The notes below the pieces were generated by a model. The model was not told where the DNA came from and did not search any database. It saw nothing but the letters and a program-made list of their open reading frames with translations. Below are positions 7,195 through 15,931 of a stretch of 64,000 nt of DNA, one piece after another. A program made the translations under genes and the position numbers. Origin of the DNA: Phytoactinopolyspora mesophila (GTDB lineage Bacteria > Actinomycetota > Actinomycetes > Jiangellales > Jiangellaceae); assembly GCF_010122465.1 (NCBI RefSeq), contig NZ_WLZY01000004.1, positions 1 to 64,000 of the forward strand, read 5' to 3'. How positions within the stretch are numbered: the stretch's first letter is position 1; the number at the start of each line of letters is the position of its first letter.

Positions 7195-8386
7195 GGACGC
7201 CGTGTTCGGCTCGTGGGTCAGCACCCGGTCCGTCGGAGCGACCGCACTCGGTGCAGGCACCCCGGCGGCGGATGTAGTAGCAATAGGTCGCGACGGCAAG
7301 CGCTACCCCCCAGAGCGGCCAGAACAGTGCCGGACCGACAGCAGCCCAGTTGTCCAGTGATAGTGCCGCACGGTCGGCATCAAGGCCGATTTTCGCCAAG
7401 CTCAGCCCAGCCGAGACGGTGAGAGCCGACACGCCCGATGCCGGGATCACCGCCAGCTTGAGCGGCACGCGGCGGCCACGCAAGACAGGCATCCAGCGAG
7501 GGAAGATCTCCCCCCACTTCTGCACCAGGCCCAGTGTCAGCAGGCTTCCCACCAGTGCGAACGAGCCCAGCCACGCACCCGACGTCAGATCGCCGGTCGC
7601 GGTCGCCTCGTCAAAGTGCTCACTGTCGATTCCGAGCGGAACACCGGCGACCCACACCCATCTGGTCAGCGCGTAGAAAGCCGGAATCACCATCGCGATG
7701 GCTACCGCGATCCGCCCTCGGCGCGCGACGACTGACGGGTCCATCCAACTCGACAGCCGGCCGCCGCGGCCGCACTTCTCGCATCTGCCAGCGGTGCGGC
7801 GTGCAAACACGGCGGTCGCCAAGACCCATGCGAATCCACCCACGAGCACCGCCAGGTGATTGAGATAGACCCAGTCCATCGCGTCGATGAAGTCGGCACG
7901 CATCTCGGCGTCGAACGGCGCGACCACGATGACCAGCGGGAGGTAGCCGACGATAGCCAAGACCCGCGCGTCCGGCACCACCAGCAGCCAGCCCAGTGCC
8001 ATCAGCGAGCCGACGACGATGAGCGTGGCCCTCCACCAGGATCGAAGCTGCCTGTTCGCCTGCACCACGTGTTCGGGGCGTCCGTGGGATCCTCCTGGCA
8101 GCCGCTCCTGCACCGAATGCGGCCAGCGCGCCATCAGGAAAGCTATGCCGGCACCGGCCAGCGCGGCCGCGGCGAACAAGGGCGCGCCCACGTTCGCCGG
8201 CAGGTTCTCCAGCAAGGACAACGCCCCTTCCGGGTCGTTCTCACCAAGTGGGAATCCTCGCCCGGTGACCGTCCAACCGAGCGCCAGCAGGCCGTAAGCC
8301 AGCGACCACCCGGCGGCGGCGTACATGGCCCATCGGATGCGCCCGGAGGGTCGGACCGGCGGCGGCGCCGCGGTTGTATCTGCCAT
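7142..8386 (-). CDS. Polytopic membrane protein with two CxxC motifs
   Basis: A protein of about 414 residues with eight or nine hydrophobic segments spread along its length, for example IRWAMYAAAGWSLAYGLLAL at the start and LFWPLWGVALAVATYCYYI near the end. Two short cysteine motifs, CEKCGRGGR in the middle and CTECGRSDG near the C-terminus, could bind metal or be redox active on the cytoplasmic side. I chose the ATG at 8386 (MADTTAAPP); upstream in-frame codons to 8467 lack hydrophobic or conserved character. It lies downstream of the two-component system on the same strand, separated by a palindromic repeat, so it may be controlled by that system. No function recognised. Confidence 0.7.
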   Translation of the reverse strand: MADTTAAPPPVRPSGRIRWAMYAAAGWSLAYGLLALGWTVTGRGFPLGENDPEGALSLLENLPANVGAPLFAAAALAGAGIAFLMARWPHSVQERLPGGSHGRPEHVVQANRQLRSWWRATLIVVGSLMALGWLLVVPDARVLAIVGYLPLVIVVAPFDAEMRADFIDAMDWVYLNHLAVLVGGFAWVLATAVFARRTAGRCEKCGRGGRLSSWMDPSVVARRGRIAVAIAMVIPAFYALTRWVWVAGVPLGIDSEHFDEATATGDLTSGAWLGSFALVGSLLTLGLVQKWGEIFPRWMPVLRGRRVPLKLAVIPASGVSALTVSAGLSLAKIGLDADRAALSLDNWAAVGPALFWPLWGVALAVATYCYYIRRRGACTECGRSDGPGADPRAEHGVLKTGGRRAPEPAEPGWR

Positions 8387-8485
8387 GCCTCTCAGCATGG
8401 ATCCGAAAGGGTGCCCCCGAGATCCCCCCGGCACGTGAACCCGCTCCCCCGAGCGAGTGAGCCCCAACCGCCCGCGGCCATCTCC

Positions 8486-8573
8486 AAATGATCATGTTTG
8501 GTGGGTTTCCTCGTGCAATGCCATGCCTACAGACCTATTGAGGCACGAGAACACAAACCAAACATGATCATTT
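8486..8573. repeat. 88-base palindromic repeat, copy 1
   Basis: An imperfect inverted repeat with 31-base arms (8486-8516 and 8543-8573) matching at 27 of 31 positions, starting AAATGATCATGTTTGGT. The 26-base loop contains CCATGCCT and CCTATTGA. It begins directly after the stop codon of the response regulator gene (8576) and precedes the membrane-protein gene, so as RNA it could act as a terminator or processing hairpin. A closely related copy lies at 12508-12595. Confidence 0.85.
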
Positions 8574-8575
8574 AG

Positions 8576-9247
8576 CTAGGGCGCGGTGGGCCGGACGAAC
8601 CCGGATTCATACGCGGCGATCACGGCCTGCGTCCGATCCCGCACGCTGAGCTTGGCCAGCACGTTGCCCACGTGCGTTTTGACGGTCTCGACCCCGAGGT
8701 AGAGCTCGGCGGCGATCTCCGTGTTGGACTTGCCTGCCGCCATCATCCGCAGGACCTCGCCCTCCCGCTCGGTCAATCCGGCCCGCGTCACAGCGCTATC
8801 CGTACCGGATCGGCTCCCGCCGACGTGCTGCGCGGCCAACTGCCGGATCGCATCCGGAAACAGCAACGATTCACCGCGCACCACCAGCCGGATCGCCTGC
8901 ACGATCTGCTCCGGCGGGGTGCGTTTGAGGACAAACCCGTGGGCGCCGGCCTGAAGGGCGTCGTACACGTAATCGTCGTTCTCGAAGGTGGTGATCACGA
9001 GGATCTTCGGCGGATTTGGCCGCTTCATCAGCAACCGGGTGGCCTGAATACCGTCGACCGACGGCATCCGCACGTCCATCAGGACGACGTCCGGAAGCAG
9101 CCGCGCCACCAGCGGCCCCACCTCCGCCCCGTCACCGGCCGCTCCGACGACGGTCAAGTCGGGCTGCGCATCGATGATCACCCGGAGGCCCGCACGGACG
9201 AGTTCCTCGTCGTCGACCAGCAACACCTTGATGGGTGCATCATTCAT
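8576..9247 (-). CDS. NarL/LuxR-family response regulator
   Basis: A 223-residue transcriptional regulator activated by phosphorylation from the kinase encoded just upstream. The receiver domain spans residues 5-120 with acidic D12/D13, phosphoacceptor D58 (VVLMDVRMPSVDG), a conserved threonine in LVITTF and lysine in GFVLKR. A LuxR-type HTH occupies about 155-218 (LTEREGEVLRMMAAGKSN ... VETVKTHVGNVLAKL). The ATG overlaps the kinase stop by four bases, giving a translationally coupled pair. The regulon is unknown; the neighbouring membrane protein is a candidate target. Confidence 0.93.
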   Translation of the reverse strand: MNDAPIKVLLVDDEELVRAGLRVIIDAQPDLTVVGAAGDGAEVGPLVARLLPDVVLMDVRMPSVDGIQATRLLMKRPNPPKILVITTFENDDYVYDALQAGAHGFVLKRTPPEQIVQAIRLVVRGESLLFPDAIRQLAAQHVGGSRSGTDSAVTRAGLTEREGEVLRMMAAGKSNTEIAAELYLGVETVKTHVGNVLAKLSVRDRTQAVIAAYESGFVRPTAP

Positions 9248-10554
9248 CTCGAGTTCCGTTCATCTGTTGCTCCAGGCAGGTGGGCCCGGACCACCCATGC
9301 GTCGTCAGCTGGCCCGGTGACGAGCTCGCCACCCAGCACGCTCACTCGCTCTCGCATGCCAAGCAGCCCGCGGCCGCCGGTCTTGGACGCCGGCTGCAGA
9401 CCAGAGCGGCTCGGCGGGCTGACCGGGTTGGTCATCTCGATATCCACGCCGGCCGCCCCGGCACGCACATGCAGAGTCACCGGAACCGGGCCAGCATGCC
9501 GGAGGGCGTTGGTCAGCCCTTCCTGGGCGATGCGGTACGCCTCTCTCGACGTCACCGCCGGCACACCGGTGGCGTCCACGTCGATCACAGCATCGACGTG
9601 GAGACCTGCCGCACGCATCTCGTCAGCCAGCAGGCCGAGGTCATTGAGACCTCTCAGCGGCGTCGTCCGGCCGGGTTCTTGGTCGCCCCGCGGCGCGTCC
9701 GGCTCCGGACGTCCATCTCGTGGTGGTTCGTTCACCCGCAGCAGCCCGAGGACGTAATCGAGATCGTCCATGGCGGCCCGTCCGGCGTCCTCGATCGCCT
9801 GGAGTGCGCGCCGCACGAGTTCTGTATCCGAGTCCAAGACTTGCCGCGCAGCCGCCGCCTGAAGCGTCGTCACAGTCAGCGCATGCCCAACAGAGTCGTG
9901 CAACTCGCGGGCGAGCCGGTTGCGCTCGGTGAGCCGCTGAGCCTCGACTTCCAGGGCACGGATCTGCGCGACCGACGACGGTTGCAGCAGCACCGGAGCC
10001 ACGGTGCCCAGCACGCGCCCGGTCACCGCCACGAGGTAGACCACCGCCAGAATCATCCCGATGGCGACGGCGAACGCGGGCACACCCTCCAGAAGGTGGA
10101 AGGGGGCGAGGTTGAACTCCGTCATCCAGCCGCCGTCGACGCCCACACCACGCATGACCAGCACGACCACGAGGGGCGCGGTGAAAAGCATCGCCAGCAT
10201 GATCCCGCCGCCACAGATCAGATGCAGGCCATACCAGCTGGCGCCGCGCCATCTGGTTTCCCACGGCGGGTTCCGTTCCGGTTCCGGCAGCGGGACATCC
10301 AGCAAGCTGCGGGCAGCCGCGATCTCCAGCGCACGCGTCACCGGCAGAAATGCTGGGACGGTACCGATCGCTACGGTGACGGCCGCGAGCACCGCCACCG
10401 GAATCACCGGCGTCTGCGGATCCGCGAACATCTGCACGAACCCGGCTGCCAGCATCACGTACGGGAGCAGGATGACGCCACCGAGCAGTAGGTGCACGCC
10501 CCGACGGAAGGTGGACCTGCTGACCAGCGGCGCCAGTATCCAGCGCAGTCTCAC
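9244..10554 (-). CDS. Membrane sensor histidine kinase, NarL-type partner
   Basis: A 436-residue HisKA_3-type kinase. The first 190 residues contain about five or six hydrophobic segments in two groups with a short extracytoplasmic loop, so the signal is probably membrane-derived. The dimerisation/phosphoacceptor helix carries H219 in LARELHDSVGHALTV. The ATPase domain shows an N box (YRIAQEGLTNALRHAG) and a G box (GGRGLLGMRERVSVLGG). The GTG at 10554 is used because it starts the first conserved hydrophobic stretch. It is the first gene of the operon with the response regulator; signal not inferable. Confidence 0.92.
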   Translation of the reverse strand: MRLRWILAPLVSRSTFRRGVHLLLGGVILLPYVMLAAGFVQMFADPQTPVIPVAVLAAVTVAIGTVPAFLPVTRALEIAAARSLLDVPLPEPERNPPWETRWRGASWYGLHLICGGGIMLAMLFTAPLVVVLVMRGVGVDGGWMTEFNLAPFHLLEGVPAFAVAIGMILAVVYLVAVTGRVLGTVAPVLLQPSSVAQIRALEVEAQRLTERNRLARELHDSVGHALTVTTLQAAAARQVLDSDTELVRRALQAIEDAGRAAMDDLDYVLGLLRVNEPPRDGRPEPDAPRGDQEPGRTTPLRGLNDLGLLADEMRAAGLHVDAVIDVDATGVPAVTSREAYRIAQEGLTNALRHAGPVPVTLHVRAGAAGVDIEMTNPVSPPSRSGLQPASKTGGRGLLGMRERVSVLGGELVTGPADDAWVVRAHLPGATDERNSR

Positions 10555-10636
10555 GTGTGTGATTGTTCCCTATGCCGGCTCAGCTCGGAGCACGGACGGC
10601 GCATCTTTGTGCCTCGCGAGTGCCGGGGAGCAGAAC

Positions 10637-10680
10637 GCCGACGTCCTGAGTGAGCAGTTCCGATCACTCAGGACGCCGGC
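10637..10680 (-). terminator. Hairpin downstream of rplI
   Basis: Arms 10637-10653 and 10664-10680 pair at 16 of 17 positions (core CGTCCTGAGTGA) around a ten-base loop, starting nine bases after the rplI stop. There is no long U tract, which is common for actinobacterial terminators. It sits between the end of the ribosomal operon and the start of the histidine kinase gene on the same strand. Confidence 0.75.
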
Positions 10681-10688
10681 GGTTTCGG

Positions 10689-11135
10689 TCAGGACGCGAC
10701 GATGTTGAGCCGGACGTCAGCTGCCACCTCAGGGTGCAGCCGGACGGTCACGGTGTGTTCACCGATGGTCTTGATCGGGTTGCCGACCTCGATACGGCGC
10801 TTGTCCACGTCTGGCCCACCAGCAGCCACCACCGCGGAGGCGATGTCAGCCGGGGTGATGGCACCGAACAGCCGTCCGGTATCACCGGCCTTGGCGGTCA
10901 ACCGAATCGGCGACTGCTCGAGCCGGGCCTTCACGCCGCGCGCAGTGTCAAGATCGGCGATCTCCCGGCTGGAACGCGCCCGCCGAATGGTGTCGATCTG
11001 CTTCTGTCCGCCCTTCGACCACGCGATGGCATAGCCGCGCGGAATCAGGTAGTTGCGGCCGTAGCCGTCCCTGACCTCCACGACGTCGCCAGCCGCGCCG
11101 AGCCCGGGCACTTCCTGGGTGAGGATGAGCTTCAT
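10689..11135 (-). CDS. rplI: 50S ribosomal protein L9 (bL9)
   Basis: A 148-residue ribosomal protein that binds 23S rRNA at the base of the L1 stalk and helps hold the reading frame. The N-terminal domain shows the family signature ([17 protein letters not shown], then [19 protein letters not shown]). A long helix follows, then the C-terminal domain ([14 protein letters not shown]). The ATG at 11135 is chosen because it opens the conserved domain; the extra upstream frame overlaps rpsR and is spurious. Last gene of the rpsF-ssb-rpsR-rplI operon, 18 bases after rpsR. Confidence 0.97.
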   Translation of the reverse strand: MKLILTQEVPGLGAAGDVVEVRDGYGRNYLIPRGYAIAWSKGGQKQIDTIRRARSSREIADLDTARGVKARLEQSPIRLTAKAGDTGRLFGAITPADIASAVVAAGGPDVDKRRIEVGNPIKTIGEHTVTVRLHPEVAADVRLNIVAS

Positions 11136-11152
11136 GTCTACCGCAGCCTTCC

Positions 11153-11389
11153 TCAGCGAGCCGTCGAGGTGTACGGCAGCAGCGCAACCTCGCGAGCGTT
11201 CTTGATCGCGGTGGCGACGTCGCGCTGGTGACGCGTGCAGTTGCCGGTCACCCGGCGAGCACGGATCTTGCCGCGATCGGAGATGTATTTCCGGAGCAAC
11301 GCCGTGTCTTTGTAATCGACGTAGCCGGATTCGTCTTTGCAAAAACCGCAAACCTTCTTCTTCGGCTTGCGCAACGTGGGGTTAGCCAT
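11153..11389 (-). CDS. rpsR: 30S ribosomal protein S18 (bS18)
   Basis: A 78-residue small-subunit protein that pairs with S6 on the platform. The core [18 protein letters not shown] and [15 protein letters not shown] is diagnostic. It retains a CGFC pair near the N-terminus plus a later Cys and His (GNCTRH), so it is the zinc-binding C+ form; actinobacteria often also carry a C- paralogue used under zinc limitation. Lies between ssb and rplI. Confidence 0.97.
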   Translation of the reverse strand: MANPTLRKPKKKVCGFCKDESGYVDYKDTALLRKYISDRGKIRARRVTGNCTRHQRDVATAIKNAREVALLPYTSTAR

Positions 11390-11470
11390 CGTGGTGCTCT
11401 CCTTTGAAGAGCCCGGTCACCACACTTGGGCGGACCGGGATGGGGTTGATGGACGTGGGGCTCGATGCCC

Positions 11471-11989
11471 CTAGAACGGGGGTTCTTCGGCAGCCGCGGG
11501 GGCGCCGCTGGCCCAAGGGTCGCCGCCAGGTGCGGGGCCGCCGCCTTGAGCGGGTGCACCTTGCGTGGCCCAGGGGTCGTTGCCGCCCTGAGGAGCTCCG
11601 CCACCACCGAATCCGCCACCTTGACGTTGGGTCTTGGTGACCTTGGCCGTGGCGTATCGCAGGCTGGGACCGACCTCGTCGACATCGAGCTCGACGACGG
11701 TGCGCTTCTCACCTTCGCGGGTCTCGAACGAGCGTTGCTTGAGCCGACCGCTGACGATCACCCGCATGCCACGCTGCAACGACTCGGCAGCGTTCTCCGC
11801 GACCTGCCGCCAGACCGAACAGCGCATGAAGAGTGTCTCGCCGTCTTCCCACGCGTTGGTCTGCCGGTTGAACGTGCGCGGCGTAGACGCGACGGTGAAG
11901 TTCGCCACGGCCGCACCACTCGGGGTGAATCGCAGCTCCGGATCGTCGGTCAAGTTGCCGATGATGGTGATAACGGTCTCGCCTGCCAT
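11471..11989 (-). CDS. ssb: Single-stranded DNA-binding protein
   Basis: A 172-residue SSB that coats single-stranded DNA in replication and repair. Residues 1-115 are the OB fold ([20 protein letters not shown], then [17 protein letters not shown] and [15 protein letters not shown]). The linker is Gly/Gln/Pro-rich ([10 protein letters not shown]) and the tail ends in the acidic/aromatic tip AAAEEPPF, close to the partner-binding DDDIPF consensus. It lies between rpsF and rpsR, the usual position. Confidence 0.97.
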   Translation of the reverse strand: MAGETVITIIGNLTDDPELRFTPSGAAVANFTVASTPRTFNRQTNAWEDGETLFMRCSVWRQVAENAAESLQRGMRVIVSGRLKQRSFETREGEKRTVVELDVDEVGPSLRYATAKVTKTQRQGGGFGGGGAPQGGNDPWATQGAPAQGGGPAPGGDPWASGAPAAAEEPPF

Positions 11990-12051
11990 GAATTGCTCCC
12001 TAGGTCGGGTAGGTCAGTTTCTTCGTCGAGGACGCCGACCCACGAGCCCGT

Positions 12052-12342
12052 TCAGTGCACCTCGGGCCTAACGACCTTGGTGCGCAAGATCGACTCCGAC
12101 AGTCCGAGCTGGCGATCGAGCTCGGCGACAGTGTCAGCCTCACAGGTGACGTCGAGCACCGCGTAGATGCCCTCACTCTTCTTGTTGATCTCGTAGGCGA
12201 GCTTGCGGCGGCCCCAGATGTCGACTTTCTCGACCGAGCCGCCGGCCTCGCGTACGACCCCGAGATACTGCTCGAGGGTTGGGGCGACGGTGCGCTCCTC
12301 GGACTCTGGGTCGAGGATCACCATGACCTCGTAGTGACGCAT
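12052..12342 (-). CDS. rpsF: 30S ribosomal protein S6 (bS6)
   Basis: A 96-residue ribosomal protein that dimerises with S18 in the platform. Family hallmarks are [12 protein letters not shown] at the start, [19 protein letters not shown] in the centre and the RNA-contacting end LRTKVVRP. A strong AGGAGGTGA ribosome binding site stands before the ATG at 12342. First gene of the operon; its promoter must lie in 12343-12507, upstream of the palindromic repeat. Confidence 0.97.
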   Translation of the reverse strand: MRHYEVMVILDPESEERTVAPTLEQYLGVVREAGGSVEKVDIWGRRKLAYEINKKSEGIYAVLDVTCEADTVAELDRQLGLSESILRTKVVRPEVH

Positions 12343-12507
12343 GCCGGTTCACCTCCTGTGGTCTTCACGGCCACGGTCTCTCCGCGGCAGGAGGGCTATG
12401 TCGTCCATGTTGGCCCGGCGAAGCGAACGTCGGGTCCGCACATCACCAGGCCGCAGCTAGCGTACCAGCGGACCCGTCAAATTCCGATTCCTCTGTCCAC
12501 AGGCTCC

Positions 12508-12595
12508 AAATGATCATGTTTGGTGGGTTTTCTCGTGCCTTACCATGCCTGGAGGCCTGTTGATGGACGAGAAAACCCACCAAACATGATCATTT
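12508..12595. repeat. 88-base palindromic repeat, copy 2
   Basis: Arms 12508-12538 and 12565-12595 pair at 30 of 31 positions. The left arm is almost identical to the left arm of copy 1 (8486-8516), and the loop shares CCATGCCT and CCT(G)TTGA with it. Unlike copy 1 it lies between divergent genes, rpsF and the MFS transporter, ending 17 bases before the transporter start, so it is not simply a terminator. Spacing, symmetry and conservation suggest a REP/MITE-like family. Confidence 0.88.
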
Positions 12596-12612
12596 AGGGT
12601 GAGGGGGCGGGG

Positions 12613-13887
12613 ATGGGGGTGCCCGATATCGCCCGCCTGCAACGCCGCACCCTCACCCTGTTGGTCGCCGCGCAGGTGGTCGGCGGACTCGGAATCGGAT
12701 CGGCCATCTCGGTCGGCGCCATCCTTGCCCTGCGGTTGTCCGGCTCGGAACAGTGGTCCGGCCTGGCCGGCACCATGATCACCCTGGGAGCGGGCGCCAT
12801 TGCCCTCCCGCTGGCGCGTCTGGCCGCGTCGAAAGGCCGGAGGATCAGCCTCAGCCTGGGCTGGCTGGTCGCGGCCGCAGGTGCCCTGGTCACACTCCTG
12901 GCCGCCACCGTGTCGTCATTCGTCCTGTTGCTCGCCGGGCTGCTGCTGGTGGGTTCCGGAACGGCCACCAACCTGCAGTCTCGCTACGCCGCCACTGACC
13001 TCGCCGATCCCAGGACCCGCGCCCGCGACCTGTCGATCGTCGTGTGGTCGACGACGGTCGGCTCAGTCCTCGGCCCCAACCTGACCGGCCCAGGCGAAGT
13101 GGTCGCCGGATGGCTGAGCATTCCACCGGTCGCGGGTCCATTCGTCTTCTCCGCGGCCGGGTTCGGGCTCGCGTTCGCGCTGATCGCCAGCCGATTGCGC
13201 CCAGACCCCCTCCTCATTGCCCAAGCGCGCCGCGAGCAGGTGAATCCCGGGTACCAGCCAGCGAAGCCGTCCGGTTCCGCACTCATGGTGATCCGGAAGC
13301 GCCCGGCGGCTTTGATCGGGCTTTCGGCGATGGTGCTCAGCCAGGGCATCATGGTCGCCGTCATGACCATGACTCCGGTACATATGGACCACCATGGCGC
13401 GGAACTACGCCTCGTCGGCCTGACGATCAGCCTGCACATCGCCGGGATGTATGCGTTGTCGCCGGTCGTGGGCTGGCTGACGGATCGCCTCGGGCGCCGT
13501 CCCGTGATCATCATCGGCCAGCTCGTCCTGGTCGCATCCGCCATCACCGCCGGCACCGCGCATCATTCGACGCCTCAGCTCACGATCGGGCTCGTGTTGC
13601 TGGGGCTGGGCTGGTCGGCCGGCCTGGTGGCCGGGTCGACGCTGCTCACAGAGTCGGTTCCGGATGAGGCACGGACCCGGATCCAAGGAACGTCGGACGT
13701 GCTCATGAGCCTCATGGGAGCTGTCGGTGGCGGATTGTCCGGGGTGATTCTGGGCGCTACCAGCTTCGGCACCCTGAATGCGCTCGCCGCGGTCCTCGTC
13801 ATCCCCACGCTTGCTCTGATTGCGATCGAGACGGTAACCCGGCGTCGTCGCCCCCACGACGACGCGCCTGTCAGCCTCGAGCGGTAG
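12613..13887 (+). CDS. Major facilitator superfamily transporter
   Basis: A 424-residue inner-membrane transporter with about twelve hydrophobic helices. The MFS loop 8-9 signature is clear (GWLTDRLGRRPVIIIG), the loop 2-3 equivalent is weaker (LPLARLAASKGRRISL), and a central cytoplasmic loop (residues about 195-225) separates the two halves. A drug or metabolite exporter is the most likely type, but the substrate cannot be read from sequence. The ATG at 12613 is very close to the palindromic repeat, with a GGGGGCGGGG stretch upstream as a possible ribosome binding site. Followed closely by the endonuclease gene. Confidence 0.85.
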   Translation: MGVPDIARLQRRTLTLLVAAQVVGGLGIGSAISVGAILALRLSGSEQWSGLAGTMITLGAGAIALPLARLAASKGRRISLSLGWLVAAAGALVTLLAATVSSFVLLLAGLLLVGSGTATNLQSRYAATDLADPRTRARDLSIVVWSTTVGSVLGPNLTGPGEVVAGWLSIPPVAGPFVFSAAGFGLAFALIASRLRPDPLLIAQARREQVNPGYQPAKPSGSALMVIRKRPAALIGLSAMVLSQGIMVAVMTMTPVHMDHHGAELRLVGLTISLHIAGMYALSPVVGWLTDRLGRRPVIIIGQLVLVASAITAGTAHHSTPQLTIGLVLLGLGWSAGLVAGSTLLTESVPDEARTRIQGTSDVLMSLMGAVGGGLSGVILGATSFGTLNALAAVLVIPTLALIAIETVTRRRRPHDDAPVSLER

Positions 13888-13897
13888 CGTGCCAACC

Positions 13898-14689
13898 ATG
13901 GCTGAGCTACGTATCGGCGCCCACACCGCGCAAGAAGATCCCATCGGAGGGGCGAAGGCCCGCGGGGCCAACGCCGTCCAGTTCTTTCTCGGCGACCCCC
14001 AGGGCTGGAAAGCCCCTACGGTCTCGTATCCGGGCGGCGCCGATGCTCTTCGCCACGCGGCCGCCGAAGCAGACATAGAGCTGTACGTGCATGCGCCGTA
14101 CGTGCTCAACGTCGCCACCACCAACAACCGGATACGTATCCCCAGCCGGAAGATCTTGCAGAAGCAGGTGGACCTCGCTGCCGAGGTCGGGGCCAAGGGA
14201 ATCGTCATCCACGGTGGCCACGTCCTCAAGGACGACGATCCCGATGTCGGTGTGGACAACTGGCGCAAGTGCGCCGAGCGGCTGGATGCCAAGGTTCCGG
14301 TCTTCATCGAGAACACCGCCGGCGGCGATCGCGCCATGGCCCGCAAGCTCGATCGGCTGGCGAGGCTGTGGGACGCCGTGGCCGAGTACGGGCTCGGTTT
14401 CTGCTTCGACACCTGTCATGCCTTCGCCGCGGGCATCGACCTGGCAGAGGCGGTCGACAAGGTCATGGCCATCACCGGCCGGATCGACCTGGTTCATGCC
14501 AACGACAGCCGGGATCCGTTCGATTCCGGCGCTGATCGCCATGCCAACCTCGGCGAAGGCACCATCGGCCTGGAGCCGATAGCCGAGGTCGTCAGGGCGG
14601 CCGGCGCTCCGGTCATCTTGGAAACGCCGGGCGCCAAGAGCGGCGAAAGTGACGACATCTCCGTGTTGCGTTCTTATCTGCACGCCTGA
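13898..14689 (+). CDS. nfo: Endonuclease IV-type AP endonuclease
   Basis: A 263-residue TIM-barrel enzyme of the AP endonuclease 2 family, which nicks DNA at abasic sites in base excision repair using a trinuclear zinc centre. Metal-ligand motifs are visible: LYVHAPYVLN, IVIHGGHV, VFIENTAGG, GFCFDTCHAFAAG, LVHANDSRDPFDSG.DRHANLGEG and VILETPG. I prefer the ATG at 13898 (MAELRIGAHT) over the GTG at 13889, because the family starts there; the first codons lie about ten bases after the transporter stop, so the two may be co-transcribed. Confidence 0.93.
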   Translation: MAELRIGAHTAQEDPIGGAKARGANAVQFFLGDPQGWKAPTVSYPGGADALRHAAAEADIELYVHAPYVLNVATTNNRIRIPSRKILQKQVDLAAEVGAKGIVIHGGHVLKDDDPDVGVDNWRKCAERLDAKVPVFIENTAGGDRAMARKLDRLARLWDAVAEYGLGFCFDTCHAFAAGIDLAEAVDKVMAITGRIDLVHANDSRDPFDSGADRHANLGEGTIGLEPIAEVVRAAGAPVILETPGAKSGESDDISVLRSYLHA

Positions 14690-14789
14690 CGCTGTGCAGG
14701 CCATACCCCTAGATTCATGATCATCTGGGTTCGCGATCGGGCCTGTCCGGAATCGTTGAAGGCGACAGGCAACGGGTACGCTCAGGCCC

Positions 14790-15929
14790 GTGACAAACGC
14801 ACCAGCCCTCACCGTCCGGACCATCTCCCGCGAGGAACACCTCGCGGCGATCACCGACCGCCCATCGGTCAGCTTCCTGCAAACCCCCGCCTGGGCGCAG
14901 GTCAAGAAGGAATGGAAGGCCGAGTCCGTTGGCTGGTTCGACGGCGACACCATTGTCGGCGCCGGTCTGGTGCTTTACCGGCAGGCGCCGCGACTCCGTC
15001 GCTATCTGGCCTATCTGCCCGAGGGTCCGGCCATCGACTGGGAGGCCGCCGCGAAAGCCGGCGATCTGCGACGCTGGCTCGATCCCCTGGTCAGCCACGT
15101 CAAGGAGTATGGAGCGTTCGGGCTGCGGATGGGCCCCACCGTGGTCACCCGAGTCTGGGAGAACGCAACACTCAAGGCCGCGCTGGCGGACGAGCAGATC
15201 AAGCGGCTCGGCGACGTCCCCGCTGACGAAACCACCGAGATCGGCAACTCCCTGGCACGTCAGTTGCGAGACGCCGGGTGGCGCCCACCACCTGACAGCG
15301 AAGGGTTTGCCGCGGGCCAGCCACGACATGTCTTCCAGTTGCCGCTGCACGGCAAATCCGAAGACGACGTGTTGCGCGGCTTCAACCAACTGTGGCGCCG
15401 CAACGTCAAGAAGGCCACGAAGTCCGGCGTGGTAGTCACCCAGGGCAGCGGAGCCGATCTCACCGCTTTCCACGAGCTCTACGTCGAGACCGCGCACCGG
15501 GACAATTTCACGCCACGCCCGCTGGGCTATTTCCAGGGCATGTGGGAAGCGATGCAAGCCGAGTCTCCGGACCGGATCCGGCTCTACCTCGCGCACCACG
15601 AAGGCGACCTCGTAGCCGCCACCACGATGACTCGAGTGGGGACACACGCGTGGTACTCGTACGGCGCCTCCTCCAACGCGAAGCGCGAGGTCAGGGCTTC
15701 CAATGCGGTGCAATGGCAGATGATCTCCGACGCGCTGGCCGACGGCTGCGACGTCTATGACATGCGCGGCATCACCGACACCCTCGACGAGTCCGATCCA
15801 CATGCCGGGTTGATCCGGTTCAAGCTGGGTACCGGCGGCCGCGCCGTGGAGTACCTCGGCGAATGGGATCTGCCGATCTCCGGCCTTCTTTACAAAGCCT
15901 TCGACCTGTACATGAAGCGCCGGAGCTGA
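14790..15929 (+). CDS. FemABX-family aminoacyltransferase (peptidoglycan bridge)
   Basis: A 379-residue protein of the FemAB/MurM family, which transfers an amino acid from aminoacyl-tRNA to the lipid II stem peptide. Two GNAT-like halves are seen: an N-terminal one (SFLQTPAWAQVKKEW ... YRQAPRLRRYLAYLPEGP) and a C-terminal one (GFNQLWRRNVKKATKSGV, then FHELYVETAHRDNF and HAWYSYGASSNAKREVRASN, then GLIRFKLGTGG). The family-typical ending YLGEWDLPI is present. GTG start at 14790. It is followed two bases later by an alanine-racemase-like gene, so both probably serve cell-wall amino-acid chemistry. The amino acid transferred is not predictable here. Confidence 0.9.
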   Translation: MTNAPALTVRTISREEHLAAITDRPSVSFLQTPAWAQVKKEWKAESVGWFDGDTIVGAGLVLYRQAPRLRRYLAYLPEGPAIDWEAAAKAGDLRRWLDPLVSHVKEYGAFGLRMGPTVVTRVWENATLKAALADEQIKRLGDVPADETTEIGNSLARQLRDAGWRPPPDSEGFAAGQPRHVFQLPLHGKSEDDVLRGFNQLWRRNVKKATKSGVVVTQGSGADLTAFHELYVETAHRDNFTPRPLGYFQGMWEAMQAESPDRIRLYLAHHEGDLVAATTMTRVGTHAWYSYGASSNAKREVRASNAVQWQMISDALADGCDVYDMRGITDTLDESDPHAGLIRFKLGTGGRAVEYLGEWDLPISGLLYKAFDLYMKRRS

Positions 15930-15931
15930 CC

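Noticed and set aside
12440-12480. rpsF promoter TTGACG with TACGCT
   Set aside because: Spacing between the boxes is about ten bases, not 16-18.
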